Source: Marinobacter iranensis (GTDB lineage Bacteria > Pseudomonadota > Gammaproteobacteria > Pseudomonadales > Oleiphilaceae). From it: 64,000 nt of DNA. Within the stretch, counting starts at the first letter, position 1; the number at the start of each line of letters is the position of its first letter. Of the stretch, positions 34,723-45,034 are shown piece by piece. The notes beneath the pieces were generated by a model. The model did not search any database and was not told where the DNA came from. It saw only the letters and a list, made by a program, of their open reading frames with translations. The position numbers and the translations under genes were made by a program. The stretch is from assembly GCF_029207565.1 (NCBI RefSeq), contig NZ_JANCMW010000002.1:62001-126000 (forward strand), given 5' to 3'.

Positions 34723-34849
34723 GTCCCTGTCTATGTGTAGATGCCCACCCATATTCTGACTCGATATTTTCATTGGCTGGTTGTCTGAAAAACGCTTATT
34801 GCTTGGAATATCAGGGAAATTCTAGATAAATAACGGGCCGAATTGATGT

Positions 34850-34865
34850 TGGCTTGAGGTTTGCT
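34850..34865 (+). promoter_or_regulatory. Sigma-54-type promoter upstream of the orphan DctP gene
   Basis: TGGCTTGAGGTTTGCT matches the -24/-12 form TGGCACG-N4-TTGC: GG and GC elements stand 10 bp apart, as required. It lies 87 bp upstream of the ATG at 34953. DctP genes are often driven by sigma-54 with DctD-type activators. Confidence 0.6.
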
Positions 34866-34952
34866 TTTGATGATAACAGGCGTGGCTAACCAAGAAAACA
34901 TAATAACCGTGCCCATAGCACTAATAACAAATACTAGAAGCAGGAATTACTC

Positions 34953-35933
34953 ATGAGTTTGCGGCTAACCGGACCGGCTTTCATTCTTTTATTGATGCTT
35001 TCACTCAGTGTTGGCGCTAATCCCCAATCCCTTATTTTTTCACATGTGGTCAGCCCTGATACCCCAAAGGAGAAAATGGCCGCAATGTTCAAGTCGATTG
35101 TGGAGAGCAAGATGGGGGAAAAGTTTACGGTTGTTATTCACCCCAATGCCGAGTTAATGAATGATGAAGAGGCGATTGATGCCGTTTCGGAGGGCAGAAT
35201 CCATTTTGCAGCGCCTTCTGTGTCAAAGTTCGATGCCTATACAAAAAAGCTGAAGGTATTTGATCTGCCCTTTCTGTTTTCTGATATTGATGCCGTCGAG
35301 CGCTTTCAAAATGGTCCGGTCGGACAATCCTTGCTGGAGAGCATGAAGTCTCGTGGCATTGTCGGCCTTGGCTACCTGCATAATGGATTAAAACAATTGT
35401 CCGCCAACAAGCCCTTCAAACTGCCTTCCGATCTTGAGGGGTTAAGCTTCCGCATCATGGACTCCGATGTTCTCGACAAACAGTTCCGGGCAATCGGTGC
35501 CATACCTGTACCAATGGCTTTCTCGGATGTATACGACGCTCTTGGGAGCAACCGTATTCAGGGGCAGGAAAATACCTGGTCGAATATTTTTTCAAAGCGG
35601 TTCTATGAGCATCAGCCCTACATTATGGAGTCCAATCACGGTGTTCTGGATTATATGGTCATTGCCAGCAATGGTTTCTTGGATTCGCTTGATAAGTCAG
35701 AAAAGCGAAAATTTGAGTTCGCGATGAATATGGCGATCAGATATGGAAATGCTGTTGCCATAGCCAAATCGATAAATGACAGGAACGAGTTGCGTGCCAT
35801 GAAAGGAATTAAGGTGTTTAAGCCAACAGGTAAGGAGGTTGATCTATGGAGAGATAGTATGGAGCCAATCTGGAAGGAATATGAGCTGATAATCGGTGAG
35901 GATATAATAAAGGCAGCTTATAGCTCGGGATAA
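34953..35933 (+). CDS. Orphan TRAP-type solute-binding protein (DctP family)
   Basis: This 326-aa periplasmic binding protein has a signal peptide (residues about 1-22, ending SVGANP). Typical DctP features are VVSPDTPKEKMAAMFKSIVESKMG, DLPFLFSDIDAVERFQNGPVG, LEGLSFRIMDSDVLDKQF and SDVYDALGSNRIQGQENTWSNIF. The last two carry the carboxylate-clamp Arg. C4-dicarboxylates are the usual ligands for this branch. No DctQ or DctM gene accompanies it; a porin follows. The reading frame is visibly AT-richer than its surroundings (many TTT, AAA and ATA codons), hinting at transfer. AGCAGG lies before the ATG. Confidence 0.85.
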   Translation: MSLRLTGPAFILLLMLSLSVGANPQSLIFSHVVSPDTPKEKMAAMFKSIVESKMGEKFTVVIHPNAELMNDEEAIDAVSEGRIHFAAPSVSKFDAYTKKLKVFDLPFLFSDIDAVERFQNGPVGQSLLESMKSRGIVGLGYLHNGLKQLSANKPFKLPSDLEGLSFRIMDSDVLDKQFRAIGAIPVPMAFSDVYDALGSNRIQGQENTWSNIFSKRFYEHQPYIMESNHGVLDYMVIASNGFLDSLDKSEKRKFEFAMNMAIRYGNAVAIAKSINDRNELRAMKGIKVFKPTGKEVDLWRDSMEPIWKEYELIIGEDIIKAAYSSG

Positions 35934-35980
35934 TGATTATCAGTTTGGATTTCTGTTACTCAACGCGAATAACTTTACAG

Positions 35981-36009
35981 TTGTGTCATTAATTAAGATG
36001 ACATTTATA
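35981..36009 (+). promoter_or_regulatory. Candidate porin promoter spanning an inverted repeat
   Basis: TTGTGT (35981-35986) and TTTATA (36004-36009) are 17 bp apart. TGTCAT (35984-35989) and ATGACA (35998-36003) form an inverted repeat across the spacer, so a regulator could sit there. Confidence 0.4.
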
Positions 36010-36078
36010 TGTAGGTAATAAGCTCGCTTTTTTAAAAGTCGACTGCATAATTATATAATCAATAAAGGAGTGTTATCA

Positions 36079-37161
36079 GTGATAAAACAAAAAAGACTGA
36101 CTTCGTGTATTGCGTTTCTCGCGAGCAGTATTGCTGCATCCAGCGCTTTTGCGCAATCGCCGGTGTCGAATGTATCGGCGGATGTCTATGGCCAGATCAA
36201 CCACGGTCTTATGGTCGGCGATACCGGGGATGGAAGCGAGCACTACATCGTTGATAACGATAACAGTGCAACCCGTGCCGGCGTGAAACTGAGCGGAGAC
36301 CTCAAGGAAGTTGATTTAACCGTAGGCGCGCATGTGGAACTGGAGTACCAGCAAAACGCATCCAACCTGGTGGACCCTGACAATCGGTCCATTGGCGGTG
36401 AGTTTAGCGAGCGTCACCTGAACCTGTTTGTCTCCGGTGGCTTCGGAAAGCTTTCCCTGGGGCAGGGCGATGGTGCGGCGAATGGCAATGTGGAAGTGGA
36501 CCTGTCCGGAACCAAGGTTGTTTCCTACACCAACCCGGCACTGGTTGGTGGTGCGCTGGAATTTGTGGACGACATGGGTGGCGGCAACGTTCGGTTGGGA
36601 GCGGCGATGAGCGACCAGGATTTCGAGAGCCGCTATGACCGCCTGCGCTACGACTTGCCGGGTCTGGGCCCTGTCAGTGCAGCAATAAGCCAGGGTATCA
36701 AGGGTAATGACGATGTTACCGAGGTGGGTGCGCGTTTCTCGGGGGAACTGGGAGGCAAGGTCTCTGCCGGCCTGGGTTATTCCACCAAGGATGTGGGTGG
36801 TGCAACCGGTGATGTTGAAACCCTCGGTGGCTCGTTGTCCTGGCTGCATGAAAGTGGCGTCAACCTGACCGGATCCTACTCGACCAGTCAGGATGATGAC
36901 AGCGCCAATCCGGATTCCGACTTCTATCTGGTCAAGCTGGGTTACAAATCCGGCAAGCATGCCTTTGATGTCCACTTTGCCGAAGCAAAGGACCGGGTCC
37001 AGGAGGGCGATAGCGTTGAAACCATTGGTGCGGGCTATGTGTTCTCGCCCATCAAGTGGTTCAGTGCCTATGCTGGCTACAATAACCACTCACTGGATCG
37101 TGATGGTGCCGACTTTGATGATGTGAGTACTGTGCTGGTGGGGGGCATCCTCAAGTTCTGA
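36079..37161 (+). CDS. Outer-membrane porin (Gram-negative porin family)
   Basis: This 360-aa protein has a signal peptide cut at SAFA-QSP. Alternating amphipathic strands then form a beta-barrel, ending in the aromatic signal VLVGGILKF with C-terminal Phe. Segments such as ADVYGQINHGL, ATRAGVKLSGDL, KLSLGQGDGAANGN and LGYKSGKHAFDVHFAEAKD are typical of trimeric general porins. The GTG at 36079 is preferred, because AAAGGAG ends eight bases upstream; the GTG at 36070 would overlap that site. The acidic Gly/Asp-rich loops suggest cation or nutrient diffusion. It follows the orphan binding protein and ends at a strong terminator. Confidence 0.85.
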   Translation: MIKQKRLTSCIAFLASSIAASSAFAQSPVSNVSADVYGQINHGLMVGDTGDGSEHYIVDNDNSATRAGVKLSGDLKEVDLTVGAHVELEYQQNASNLVDPDNRSIGGEFSERHLNLFVSGGFGKLSLGQGDGAANGNVEVDLSGTKVVSYTNPALVGGALEFVDDMGGGNVRLGAAMSDQDFESRYDRLRYDLPGLGPVSAAISQGIKGNDDVTEVGARFSGELGGKVSAGLGYSTKDVGGATGDVETLGGSLSWLHESGVNLTGSYSTSQDDDSANPDSDFYLVKLGYKSGKHAFDVHFAEAKDRVQEGDSVETIGAGYVFSPIKWFSAYAGYNNHSLDRDGADFDDVSTVLVGGILKF

Positions 37162-37210
37162 CCCGATGTGCATTTTGTTGTCCTGCCTGTAACCGAGTTG
37201 TACAGGCTTT

Positions 37211-37243
37211 GCCGCACCATAGGGATGGTGCGGCCTTTTTTTT
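37211..37243 (+). terminator. Porin terminator
   Basis: GCCGCACCAT and ATGGTGCGGC form a perfect 10-bp stem around AGGG, followed by a C and eight Ts. Confidence 0.92.
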
Positions 37244-37354
37244 AGTGTTCCATGGTGAAACCGGGAGATCATACTGTCGCTATGGGCAGAACCGGGCCAC
37301 ACTGAGTCTGGCAAAAACAACCTGACAGATAGAAACCGTGACAGGCAGGGCAGG

Positions 37355-38101
37355 ATGAGCTTGATGGAAGTGCTGGCGTTGTTCGCCATCGGAGGCATTG
37401 CCGGCTTCATTAACGTACTCTCGGCCGGTGGTTCAATGCTCACCTTGCCGCTACTCATGTTCCTTGGGCTGCCGCCCCAGGTTGCCAATGGCACCAACCG
37501 GGTTGCCATTACCCTCCAGAGTGTCACAGCAGTGAGCAGTTTCCATCGCATGGGGCATGGCAACCTGTTGGTCAGCCTGCACTTGGCCGTGCCTGCTGTC
37601 ATGGGTGCGTTATTGGGTGCCTGGGTAGCAACCTGGGTGGCGGATGCCGTCTTTGAGTTCGTACTGGTTGTGGCAATGGTCGGCGCTTCAGTGTTCATGC
37701 TGCTACCGCAGCCGACGCTGGATACCCGGCCTCTGACGCCGGACCGACTGGGGCCGGTCGTCTACCTGTCGATGTTCCTGATTGGTTGCTATGGAGGCTT
37801 TATCCAGGTGGGAGTCGGCGCGCTTTTCCTGGTGGTGCTCTATCGGATGCTGCGCATCGACCTTCGCCAGGTTAATGTGTTCAAGGTCTCCATTATTCTG
37901 CTGTACACCTTGCCGGCCCTGATGATCTTTGCCTTTAACGGTCAGGTGCGTTGGGGGTTGGGGCTGACCCTGGCCGCGGGAAATATCGTGGGGGCTTTCG
38001 TTGCTGTGAGGGTGAACCTGAGCCGGGAGGGAGCGCAATGGGTGAAGTGGATTACTCTGGTGATGGTGGCGGCGATACTGGTGAGGTTGGTGCTTTACTG
38101 A
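37355..38101 (+). CDS. TauE/SafE-family (TSUP) membrane permease
   Basis: This 248-aa inner-membrane protein has about seven to eight hydrophobic helices. The family hallmark is the duplicated GGxxGFINxLxxxGGS and GxxQVGVGALF pattern: GGIAGFINVLSAGGSMLTLPLLMFLGLPPQVANGTNR in the first half and GCYGGFIQVGVGALFLVVL in the second. Members export or import sulfite, sulfonates and other small anions. The substrate is not visible from context. GGCAGGGCAGG precedes the ATG. It is a single gene ending at a bidirectional terminator shared with rpmG. Confidence 0.84.
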   Translation: MSLMEVLALFAIGGIAGFINVLSAGGSMLTLPLLMFLGLPPQVANGTNRVAITLQSVTAVSSFHRMGHGNLLVSLHLAVPAVMGALLGAWVATWVADAVFEFVLVVAMVGASVFMLLPQPTLDTRPLTPDRLGPVVYLSMFLIGCYGGFIQVGVGALFLVVLYRMLRIDLRQVNVFKVSIILLYTLPALMIFAFNGQVRWGLGLTLAAGNIVGAFVAVRVNLSREGAQWVKWITLVMVAAILVRLVLY

Positions 38102-38112
38102 TGAGCCCATAA

Positions 38113-38140
38113 AAAACCCGGCGCCAGGCCGGGTTTTCTT
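38113..38140. terminator. Bidirectional terminator between the TSUP gene and rpmG
   Basis: AAAACCCGGC and GCCGGGTTTT form a perfect 10-bp stem around GCCAG. T-rich tracts follow on both strands. Confidence 0.88.
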
Positions 38141-38155
38141 CAAAGCCAGGATCAA

Positions 38156-38311
38156 TTATTTGATCTTGGATTCTTTGTACGCAACGTGCTTACGGACAAC
38201 CGGATCGTACTTTTTGATCTCGATTTTTTCCGGAGTGTTACGCTTGTTCTTTTTGGTCGTGTAGAAGTGACCAGTACCTGCTGATGAAACCAGCTTGATT
38301 TTCTCGCGCAT
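38156..38311 (-). CDS. rpmG: 50S ribosomal protein L33
   Basis: This 51-aa basic protein begins [19 protein letters not shown] and ends [11 protein letters not shown]. It is the zinc-free form: no CxxC knuckles are present, as in most Gammaproteobacteria. AAGGAG precedes the ATG. It follows rpmB by 11 nt, the standard rpmB-rpmG operon. Confidence 0.97.
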   Translation of the reverse strand: MREKIKLVSSAGTGHFYTTKKNKRNTPEKIEIKKYDPVVRKHVAYKESKIK

Positions 38312-38322
38312 GATGCGGCTCC

Positions 38323-38559
38323 TTAGAATTTCTCGCCGCGGGCACGAAGATCGGCCAGCACAGCGTCAATGCCTTTTTTATCGATAACACGCATACCCTT
38401 GGTGGATACACGCAGCCTTACGAAGCGCTTCTCGGACTCAACCCAGAAACGGTGGTTCTGCAGGTTGGGCAGAAAACGACGACGTGAATGGTTCATCGCG
38501 TGAGAAACGTTGTTACCGGATACCGGTCGCTTACCGGTAACCTGACAGACTCTGGACAT
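38323..38559 (-). CDS. rpmB: 50S ribosomal protein L28
   Basis: This 78-aa protein starts [29 protein letters not shown] and continues with [27 protein letters not shown], the L28 hallmarks. A GGAGG site lies before the ATG. It is first in the rpmB-rpmG pair, and radC lies upstream on the same strand. Confidence 0.97.
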   Translation of the reverse strand: MSRVCQVTGKRPVSGNNVSHAMNHSRRRFLPNLQNHRFWVESEKRFVRLRVSTKGMRVIDKKGIDAVLADLRARGEKF

Positions 38560-38771
38560 ACTTGCCTCCGACCTGAGCTAGGGTCCTGAAAATACGTTTT
38601 AAATTCGTTCGTTCGCGTTTCTGGTGTTTTGCTTGTGCAAGAACTTCTACTGAAAAGTGCACGCTACTCGCCAGACGCCGCCAGAAAGGGACGCTTTTAT
38701 ACCAGAACTGCCCGCCCAACGCAAAAAATTGTTGGGAATTTGGCCAGTTTTCCAGTGAACACCCGTTCGAT

Positions 38772-39446
38772 TTACATCAGCCCCCGTTCAGCGAGTGATA
38801 TTACCTCACCGTGGCCCACAACCATATGGTCAAGAACCCTGATATCCACGAGCCCCAGCGCTTCCTTCAAGCGTTTTGTTAGGGAAATGTCGGACTGGCT
38901 GGGCTCGGCCACCCCCGAAGGGTGATTATGCGCGAAAATAACCGCCGCTGCATTGAATTCCAGGGCCTGCCTGACCACCTCTCGGGGATAGACCGCCGCA
39001 CCGTCAATGGTGCCCCGGAACAGCTCCTGGTAGCGGATTACCCGGTGCCGGTTATCCAGGAACAGTCCGGAAAACACTTCGTGGGGATAGGTGCCGAGGC
39101 GGCTGCAGAGGAACCGCCGGGTGTCTTCCGGAGAGCGAAGCGGATCCCCCTGGCGCAGAGGTTCGTCCATCACCCTGCGGGCCATTTCCATGGCAGCCTG
39201 AACCTGGGCGTACTTTGCGGTACCCAGGCCTTTAACATCACAGAATTGCCGCCGGGATGCCGTCATCAGCCCGCGCAGGCCGCCAAAGGCCTCGGTAAGA
39301 TGGCGGGCGAGCGCCATTACGGGCATGCCGGCGGTACCGGTACGCAGAAAGATCGCCAGCAGTTCTGCATCCGAGAGGCTTGCAGCACCGTGAGCCAGCA
39401 GGCGCTCCCTGGGGCGTTCGTCGGTGGGCCAGTCAGTATTGGGCAT
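38772..39446 (-). CDS. radC: RadC-family protein (JAB/MPN metalloprotease-like)
   Basis: This 224-aa protein has an N-terminal helix-hairpin-helix region ([13 protein letters not shown]...[21 protein letters not shown]). A C-terminal JAB domain carries the zinc site E-x(n)-HxHx7SxxD, seen here as [14 protein letters not shown]. The family is often linked to DNA repair, but a biochemical role is not established. The ATG at 39446 has AAAGGA upstream; an in-frame extension of 17 codons is less likely. It is divergent from coaBC, as in Pseudomonas and E. coli. Confidence 0.92.
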   Translation of the reverse strand: MPNTDWPTDERPRERLLAHGAASLSDAELLAIFLRTGTAGMPVMALARHLTEAFGGLRGLMTASRRQFCDVKGLGTAKYAQVQAAMEMARRVMDEPLRQGDPLRSPEDTRRFLCSRLGTYPHEVFSGLFLDNRHRVIRYQELFRGTIDGAAVYPREVVRQALEFNAAAVIFAHNHPSGVAEPSQSDISLTKRLKEALGLVDIRVLDHMVVGHGEVISLAERGLM

Positions 39447-39613
39447 GGTTGAGTCCTTTCCGTTGTCATTGTGCGCTTCCTGCGCTTGTGTCGCCAAAGG
39501 CTTTAGGGGCCGGTTCTGCGAGCTGAAATTCTAGCATGCTCGGGAGGCTGCCGGCAGCGCTCTGGCATGCTATCTTATAAGCCTTTCATTTTGTGATGAA
39601 TACGGAGCCATTA

Positions 39614-40828
39614 ATGGCCGCTAAACGAATCCTGCTGGGTGTGACCGGTGGTATCGCTGCCTACAAGAGCGCAGAGCTGGTTCGCCTGCTGAAAAAATCC
39701 GGCCACGAAGTACGGGTAGTGATGACCCGCGGTGCGGAAGCCTTTGTGACACCACTGACGTTCCAGGCGCTCAGTGGCGAGCCGGTAAGAACCTCTTTGC
39801 TGGATCCGGAAGCAGAGTCCGGTATGGGGCACATTGAACTGGCAAAATGGGCGGACCAGGTGGTGATTGCGCCGGCTTCCGCGGATTTTATTGCGCGGCT
39901 GGCCCAGGGCATGGCAGACGATCTGCTGACTACCCTGTGTTGTGCCACGGAGGCGCCCATTGCAGTGGCCCCGGCGATGAACCAGGCCATGTGGAGCAAT
40001 GGTCGAACCCAGCGTAACGTTGATCTTCTGGCCTCGGACGCACAGGTGACCCTCTGGGGGCCAGACCAGGGTGACCAGGCTTGCGGCGACGTAGGACCGG
40101 GCCGGATGCTCGAGCCGGCAGCATTGCTTGACCTGATTGTGGGTGCCTCCAGGGGGCCGCTGGCGGGCCGGCGTGTGGTCATTACCGCAGGCCCCACCCG
40201 GGAGCCGATTGACCCGGTGCGCTATATCAGCAATCACAGTTCCGGCAAGATGGGCTATGCCATGGCTGCAGCAGCAAGGGCTGCCGGCGCCGAGGTGGTT
40301 CTTGTCAGCGGCCCGGTTGCCATTGCTGCGCCGGTGGGCGTTGAAGTGCGCGGTGTGGTTACCGCGCAGGACATGCTGGAGGAAGCCGGGAAGGCAGTGG
40401 ATGAGGGCTGCGACCTGTTTATTGCGACGGCGGCGGTGGCGGATTATCGTCCCGATAGCTGTGCCGCTGACAAGATCAAGAAATCGGACGAAGGTATGAG
40501 CCTGTCACTGGTGCGTAACCCGGATACCCTCGCTACCATAGCCGGTCGTTCCGATGCGCCCTTCACCGTGGGATTTGCGGCGGAAACCCGTGACGTTGAG
40601 CGCTATGCGCTCGACAAGCTGACACGGAAAAAACTGAATATGATTGTGGCCAATGATGTGTCGGCCCCGGGGCTGGGGTTCAACAGTGACAACAACGCGG
40701 TCATTGCATTCTGGCCCCAGGGCCGCGAAGCCATCGGGCCCGATACCAAGTCGGCGCTTGCACAGCGGCTGATCGCCCTGATAGGCGAGCATCTCAACCA
40801 AAAGGCTGGCTCCGCCGGCGCTATCTGA
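39614..40828 (+). CDS. coaBC: Bifunctional phosphopantothenoylcysteine decarboxylase / phosphopantothenate--cysteine ligase
   Basis: This 404-aa enzyme catalyses two steps of CoA synthesis. The CoaC half (about 1-180) has GVTGGIAAYKSAELVRLL, GHIELAKWAD with the catalytic His, and PAMNQAMW. The CoaB half (about 185-400) has VITAGPTREPIDPVRYISNHSSGKMG (CTP binding), AAVADYRP and KKLNMIVANDV with the conserved Lys. The ATG at 39614 follows ACGGAGCC. dut starts 12 nt downstream, giving coaBC-dut-algC-argB in Pseudomonas order. Confidence 0.96.
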   Translation: MAAKRILLGVTGGIAAYKSAELVRLLKKSGHEVRVVMTRGAEAFVTPLTFQALSGEPVRTSLLDPEAESGMGHIELAKWADQVVIAPASADFIARLAQGMADDLLTTLCCATEAPIAVAPAMNQAMWSNGRTQRNVDLLASDAQVTLWGPDQGDQACGDVGPGRMLEPAALLDLIVGASRGPLAGRRVVITAGPTREPIDPVRYISNHSSGKMGYAMAAAARAAGAEVVLVSGPVAIAAPVGVEVRGVVTAQDMLEEAGKAVDEGCDLFIATAAVADYRPDSCAADKIKKSDEGMSLSLVRNPDTLATIAGRSDAPFTVGFAAETRDVERYALDKLTRKKLNMIVANDVSAPGLGFNSDNNAVIAFWPQGREAIGPDTKSALAQRLIALIGEHLNQKAGSAGAI

Positions 40829-40840
40829 CAAGGAAAACCA

Positions 40841-41302
40841 ATGACCCGCAAAACATTTCAGGTACGCATTCTGGATGACCGGATCGGCACTTCGGTCCCC
40901 TTTCCGGAGTATGCGACCGAAGGCTCTGCCGGCCTGGACCTGCGCGCCTGTCTCGACACGCCTTTAACGCTGAAGCCCGGCCAGACAGAACTGATCAGGA
41001 CAGGTCTTTCCATCCATATTGCCGATTCCTCACTGGCGGCGATGATTCTTCCCCGCAGTGGGCTCGGCCACAAGCATGGCATTGTGCTGGGTAATCTGGT
41101 GGGCCTGATTGATTCCGACTACCAGGGCGAATTGATGGTCTCCTGCTGGAACCGGGGGCAAACCGAGTTCACCATAGATGTGGGTGAACGCATTGCGCAG
41201 CTGGTCTTGGTACCTGTTGTGCAGGCAGACTTTGAGGTGGTGTCTTCCTTTGACGCCAGCTTGCGCGGGGATGGCGGCTTTGGTTCCACTGGGACCCGCT
41301 GA
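40841..41302 (+). CDS. dut: Deoxyuridine 5'-triphosphate nucleotidohydrolase
   Basis: This 153-aa trimeric dUTPase hydrolyses dUTP to dUMP and pyrophosphate, keeping uracil out of DNA. The family motifs are GSAGLDLRA (I), [15 protein letters not shown] (II), [11 protein letters not shown] (III), [11 protein letters not shown] (IV) and the C-terminal Gly-rich arm [10 protein letters not shown] (V). All catalytic residues appear intact. It is 12 nt after coaBC. Confidence 0.97.
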   Translation: MTRKTFQVRILDDRIGTSVPFPEYATEGSAGLDLRACLDTPLTLKPGQTELIRTGLSIHIADSSLAAMILPRSGLGHKHGIVLGNLVGLIDSDYQGELMVSCWNRGQTEFTIDVGERIAQLVLVPVVQADFEVVSSFDASLRGDGGFGSTGTR

Positions 41303-41387
41303 GGGATCAGGCGCAGGACAACACCCAGGGTCTATACTTCCCTGATAAATGAAGAATCCGGGCGAAAAAACACCTGCAGGATGGACT

Positions 41388-44015
41388 ATGAAGCTTGGCA
41401 AAAAGAAGAACTCTGACGACGCTGCACCTGATGCTAAACCAGACAAGAAGCAGGCCGGAAAACAGAGCAAGGAGAAGAAATCGGCAGGTGGCCCACGGCT
41501 CAAGCGGTTAAGTTCTGTCGCCGTTTCCCAGGCGCTGGTTGTAGTGCTTGCGGGCGTGGCTTCGGTGGCTTTGCTGTATTTTTTGCTGGCGGTTCCGGCA
41601 GAGACCCGTCGTTATGAAGCTCAGGCCGCACTGGAGGCCGATACAGCGGCCGTGCGCATCAATCAACAGCTTTCCCTGTTGCAGTCCACGGTCGAAGGTG
41701 TCGCCGCCCAGGACTACGTGCGTGCCGCACTGCAGGGTGAGTCGTCAATGACAGCAGCCGCAGCTGACTTGGCCCGGGTGCTACCCGACATTCAGGCGGT
41801 CTACCTTTTTCCCTATGGCGAGATTCCCCGCACATCCACCGAGCCTACTCTGGGCTTTGCCGGCCTCGACCTGGCTCGCCGTGCCGAAACCGGCCAGCGG
41901 CTGTTCCCGGATGCGTTCCCCCGCAACGGACAATGGTATCTGCAGATGGCAGCACCAGTTCGCAACCCCCAGAGCCGGGCGGTCACGGGCAGTGTACTGG
42001 TGGTTTTCGATGCGGCTCGCCTGCAGCCACTGCTCTCCGGCGTAAACCAGGAACTGGGCGGGCAGTATGCACTGGTCCAGTCCGTGAACGGTTCGACGCG
42101 CGCGATTGTCAGCCAGGGCAGCGGCAGTGGTCCGATGTTTGAGCGTGACCTCATTAATCCGGACTGGAAACTCCAGTACATACCGGCCTCCGCACCACAG
42201 CCGATGTTCAACATCATCCTGGTGATCATTTTTGTCCTGATTCCCGCCCTGGTCGCCGCCATTATTGTCTGGGTACTGCTTGGCGGGGCCCAGCGCGGAC
42301 TGAGGCAGGACGTTACCGCCCTGATCCAATGGGCTCATAAGGTGTTCGGTGGCGAACGGGTTAAACCACCGGTATTCAAGTGGGACATGGTGGCGTCGAC
42401 CGCAGAAGTGCTGCACCGACTTGCCCAGATGGTGGAAAAGCGGGTCGCCAAAGCTGGCGAGTCGGCACGCCCCAGGCCCGGCGCTAAACAGCCCGCGAAA
42501 GCGGCTGCTGACGAACCATTGTTCCAGGACAAGGACATGCTGGACATTGATATGCTGGATGGCGATGACGACGTGTTGGGTTTTGGTGGTTCCGGCGGCC
42601 CCGAAGATACGCCGGACGTTGAGGAAGTCAGCCTGCCGGAAGCCGAGGTCTCAGACACCATATTCCGGGCCTATGATATTCGTGGCATCGTCGGTGAAAC
42701 GCTGACGGAGGACATCGTTACGGTAATTGGCCGTGCCATTGGCAGCGAGGCCATTGAGCGGGGCGTGGACCGCCTCTGTATCGGCTACGATGGCCGCCAT
42801 TCCAGCCCTGAGTTGTCCGATGCGCTGGCGCGTGGTGTCAAGGCCACCGGTTGTAACGTCATCCATGTGGGCGCCGTGCCGACGCCGGTGTTGTACTTTG
42901 CGACCCACGAGTTGGGTACCGGCTCAGGTGTGATGGTGACCGGCAGCCACAACCCCGCCAACTATAACGGCCTGAAGATCATGCTGGGTGGGGAAGCACT
43001 GTCCGGCGAGGCCATACAGAAACTGTTGCAGCGAATCCGCACCGGTGATTTTGCCAGTGGTCATGGTGCCCAGTCGTCCGAAGATGTGCGCCGTGCCTAT
43101 CTGGACCGCATTGTGGGTGACATCGCGGTTGCAGCACCACTGAAGGTGGTGCTGGATGCCGGTAACGGCATTGCCGGAGAGTTGGCGCCGCTGCTGATAG
43201 AGGAACTGGGCTGCGAGGTTATTCCGCTGTACTGCGAAGTGGATGGCAACTTCCCCAATCACCATCCCGACCCCGGTAAGCCCGAGAACCTGGCGGATCT
43301 GATCGAGCGGGTCAAGGTGGAAGGCGCCGACATCGGCCTGGCCTTTGACGGTGATGGCGACCGCCTGGGCGTGGTGACCAACACCGGCAAGATTATCTGG
43401 CCCGACCGCCTGCTGATGCTCTTTGCCCGTGACGTGGTTTCCCGCAATCCGGGGGCAGACGTGCTTTATGACGTGAAATGCAGCCGCCGGCTGGCGGGTG
43501 TGATTTCCGAAGCCGGCGGCCGGCCCATCATGTGGAAAACCGGCCACTCGCTGATGAAGGCCAAGATGAAGGAAACCGGCGCCCTGCTGGCTGGTGAAAT
43601 GAGCGGCCACATCTTCTTTGGCGAACGCTGGCTGGGTTTTGATGATGGACTGTATTCAGCCGCCCGGTTGCTGGAAATCCTTGGTATCGAGGACCGGCAT
43701 TGCGATGAGGTGTTCGAGGATTTCCCCGAGGATATCAGCACACCGGAGTTGAACGTGGATGTCACCGAAGAGACCAAGTTCCTGATTGTGGAAAAACTGG
43801 GCAAGAAAGGGGATTTCGGCGACGGCAACGTCAGCACCATTGACGGCATCCGTGTTGAATTTACTGACGGCTGGGGGCTTTGCCGGGCATCCAACACCAC
43901 GCCGGTGCTGGTGCTTCGCTTCGAGGCGGAAACCGAGGAAGCGCTCGAGCGTATCAAGGCGGTCTTCCGTGATCAGCTTCAAAAAGCGGCTCCGGACCTT
44001 GTCGCGGACTTCTGA
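41388..44015 (+). CDS. algC: Phosphomannomutase/phosphoglucomutase with N-terminal membrane sensor-like extension
   Basis: This is an 875-aa protein. The C-terminal ~460 residues form a complete alpha-D-phosphohexomutase: FRAYDIRGIVG, catalytic Ser520 in VTGSHNPANYNG, metal loop DGDGDRLG, and the C-terminal phosphate-binding GWGLCRASNTTP. It interconverts mannose/glucose 6- and 1-phosphates for exopolysaccharide and LPS. The first ~400 residues hold a basic Lys-rich cytoplasmic tail, a helix (about 40-66), a periplasmic dCache-like region, a second helix (about 280-305) and an acidic linker. The ATG at 41388 has AGGA upstream. A long form like this is also annotated in Pseudomonas. The extension may place the enzyme at the membrane or sense a signal. 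Confidence 0.92.
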   Translation: MKLGKKKNSDDAAPDAKPDKKQAGKQSKEKKSAGGPRLKRLSSVAVSQALVVVLAGVASVALLYFLLAVPAETRRYEAQAALEADTAAVRINQQLSLLQSTVEGVAAQDYVRAALQGESSMTAAAADLARVLPDIQAVYLFPYGEIPRTSTEPTLGFAGLDLARRAETGQRLFPDAFPRNGQWYLQMAAPVRNPQSRAVTGSVLVVFDAARLQPLLSGVNQELGGQYALVQSVNGSTRAIVSQGSGSGPMFERDLINPDWKLQYIPASAPQPMFNIILVIIFVLIPALVAAIIVWVLLGGAQRGLRQDVTALIQWAHKVFGGERVKPPVFKWDMVASTAEVLHRLAQMVEKRVAKAGESARPRPGAKQPAKAAADEPLFQDKDMLDIDMLDGDDDVLGFGGSGGPEDTPDVEEVSLPEAEVSDTIFRAYDIRGIVGETLTEDIVTVIGRAIGSEAIERGVDRLCIGYDGRHSSPELSDALARGVKATGCNVIHVGAVPTPVLYFATHELGTGSGVMVTGSHNPANYNGLKIMLGGEALSGEAIQKLLQRIRTGDFASGHGAQSSEDVRRAYLDRIVGDIAVAAPLKVVLDAGNGIAGELAPLLIEELGCEVIPLYCEVDGNFPNHHPDPGKPENLADLIERVKVEGADIGLAFDGDGDRLGVVTNTGKIIWPDRLLMLFARDVVSRNPGADVLYDVKCSRRLAGVISEAGGRPIMWKTGHSLMKAKMKETGALLAGEMSGHIFFGERWLGFDDGLYSAARLLEILGIEDRHCDEVFEDFPEDISTPELNVDVTEETKFLIVEKLGKKGDFGDGNVSTIDGIRVEFTDGWGLCRASNTTPVLVLRFEAETEEALERIKAVFRDQLQKAAPDLVADF

Positions 44016-44066
44016 CGGCTCTGGAATAATCGCAAACAGACGTATCTGACAAACAAGGCAAGATGA

Positions 44067-44963
<897 letters not shown>

Positions 44964-45034
44964 CCATAGCTGCCCGCTGCACTGGCCTTTACGGTCCGGG
45001 ACAGCGCCGGCCTCACGCCCCAAGAGGACTGAAC

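Noticed and set aside
34556..34952. A possible small gene in the AT-rich gap
   Set aside because: No frame with a ribosome site and sensible codon use was found; only the terminator and the sigma-54-like promoter are supported.
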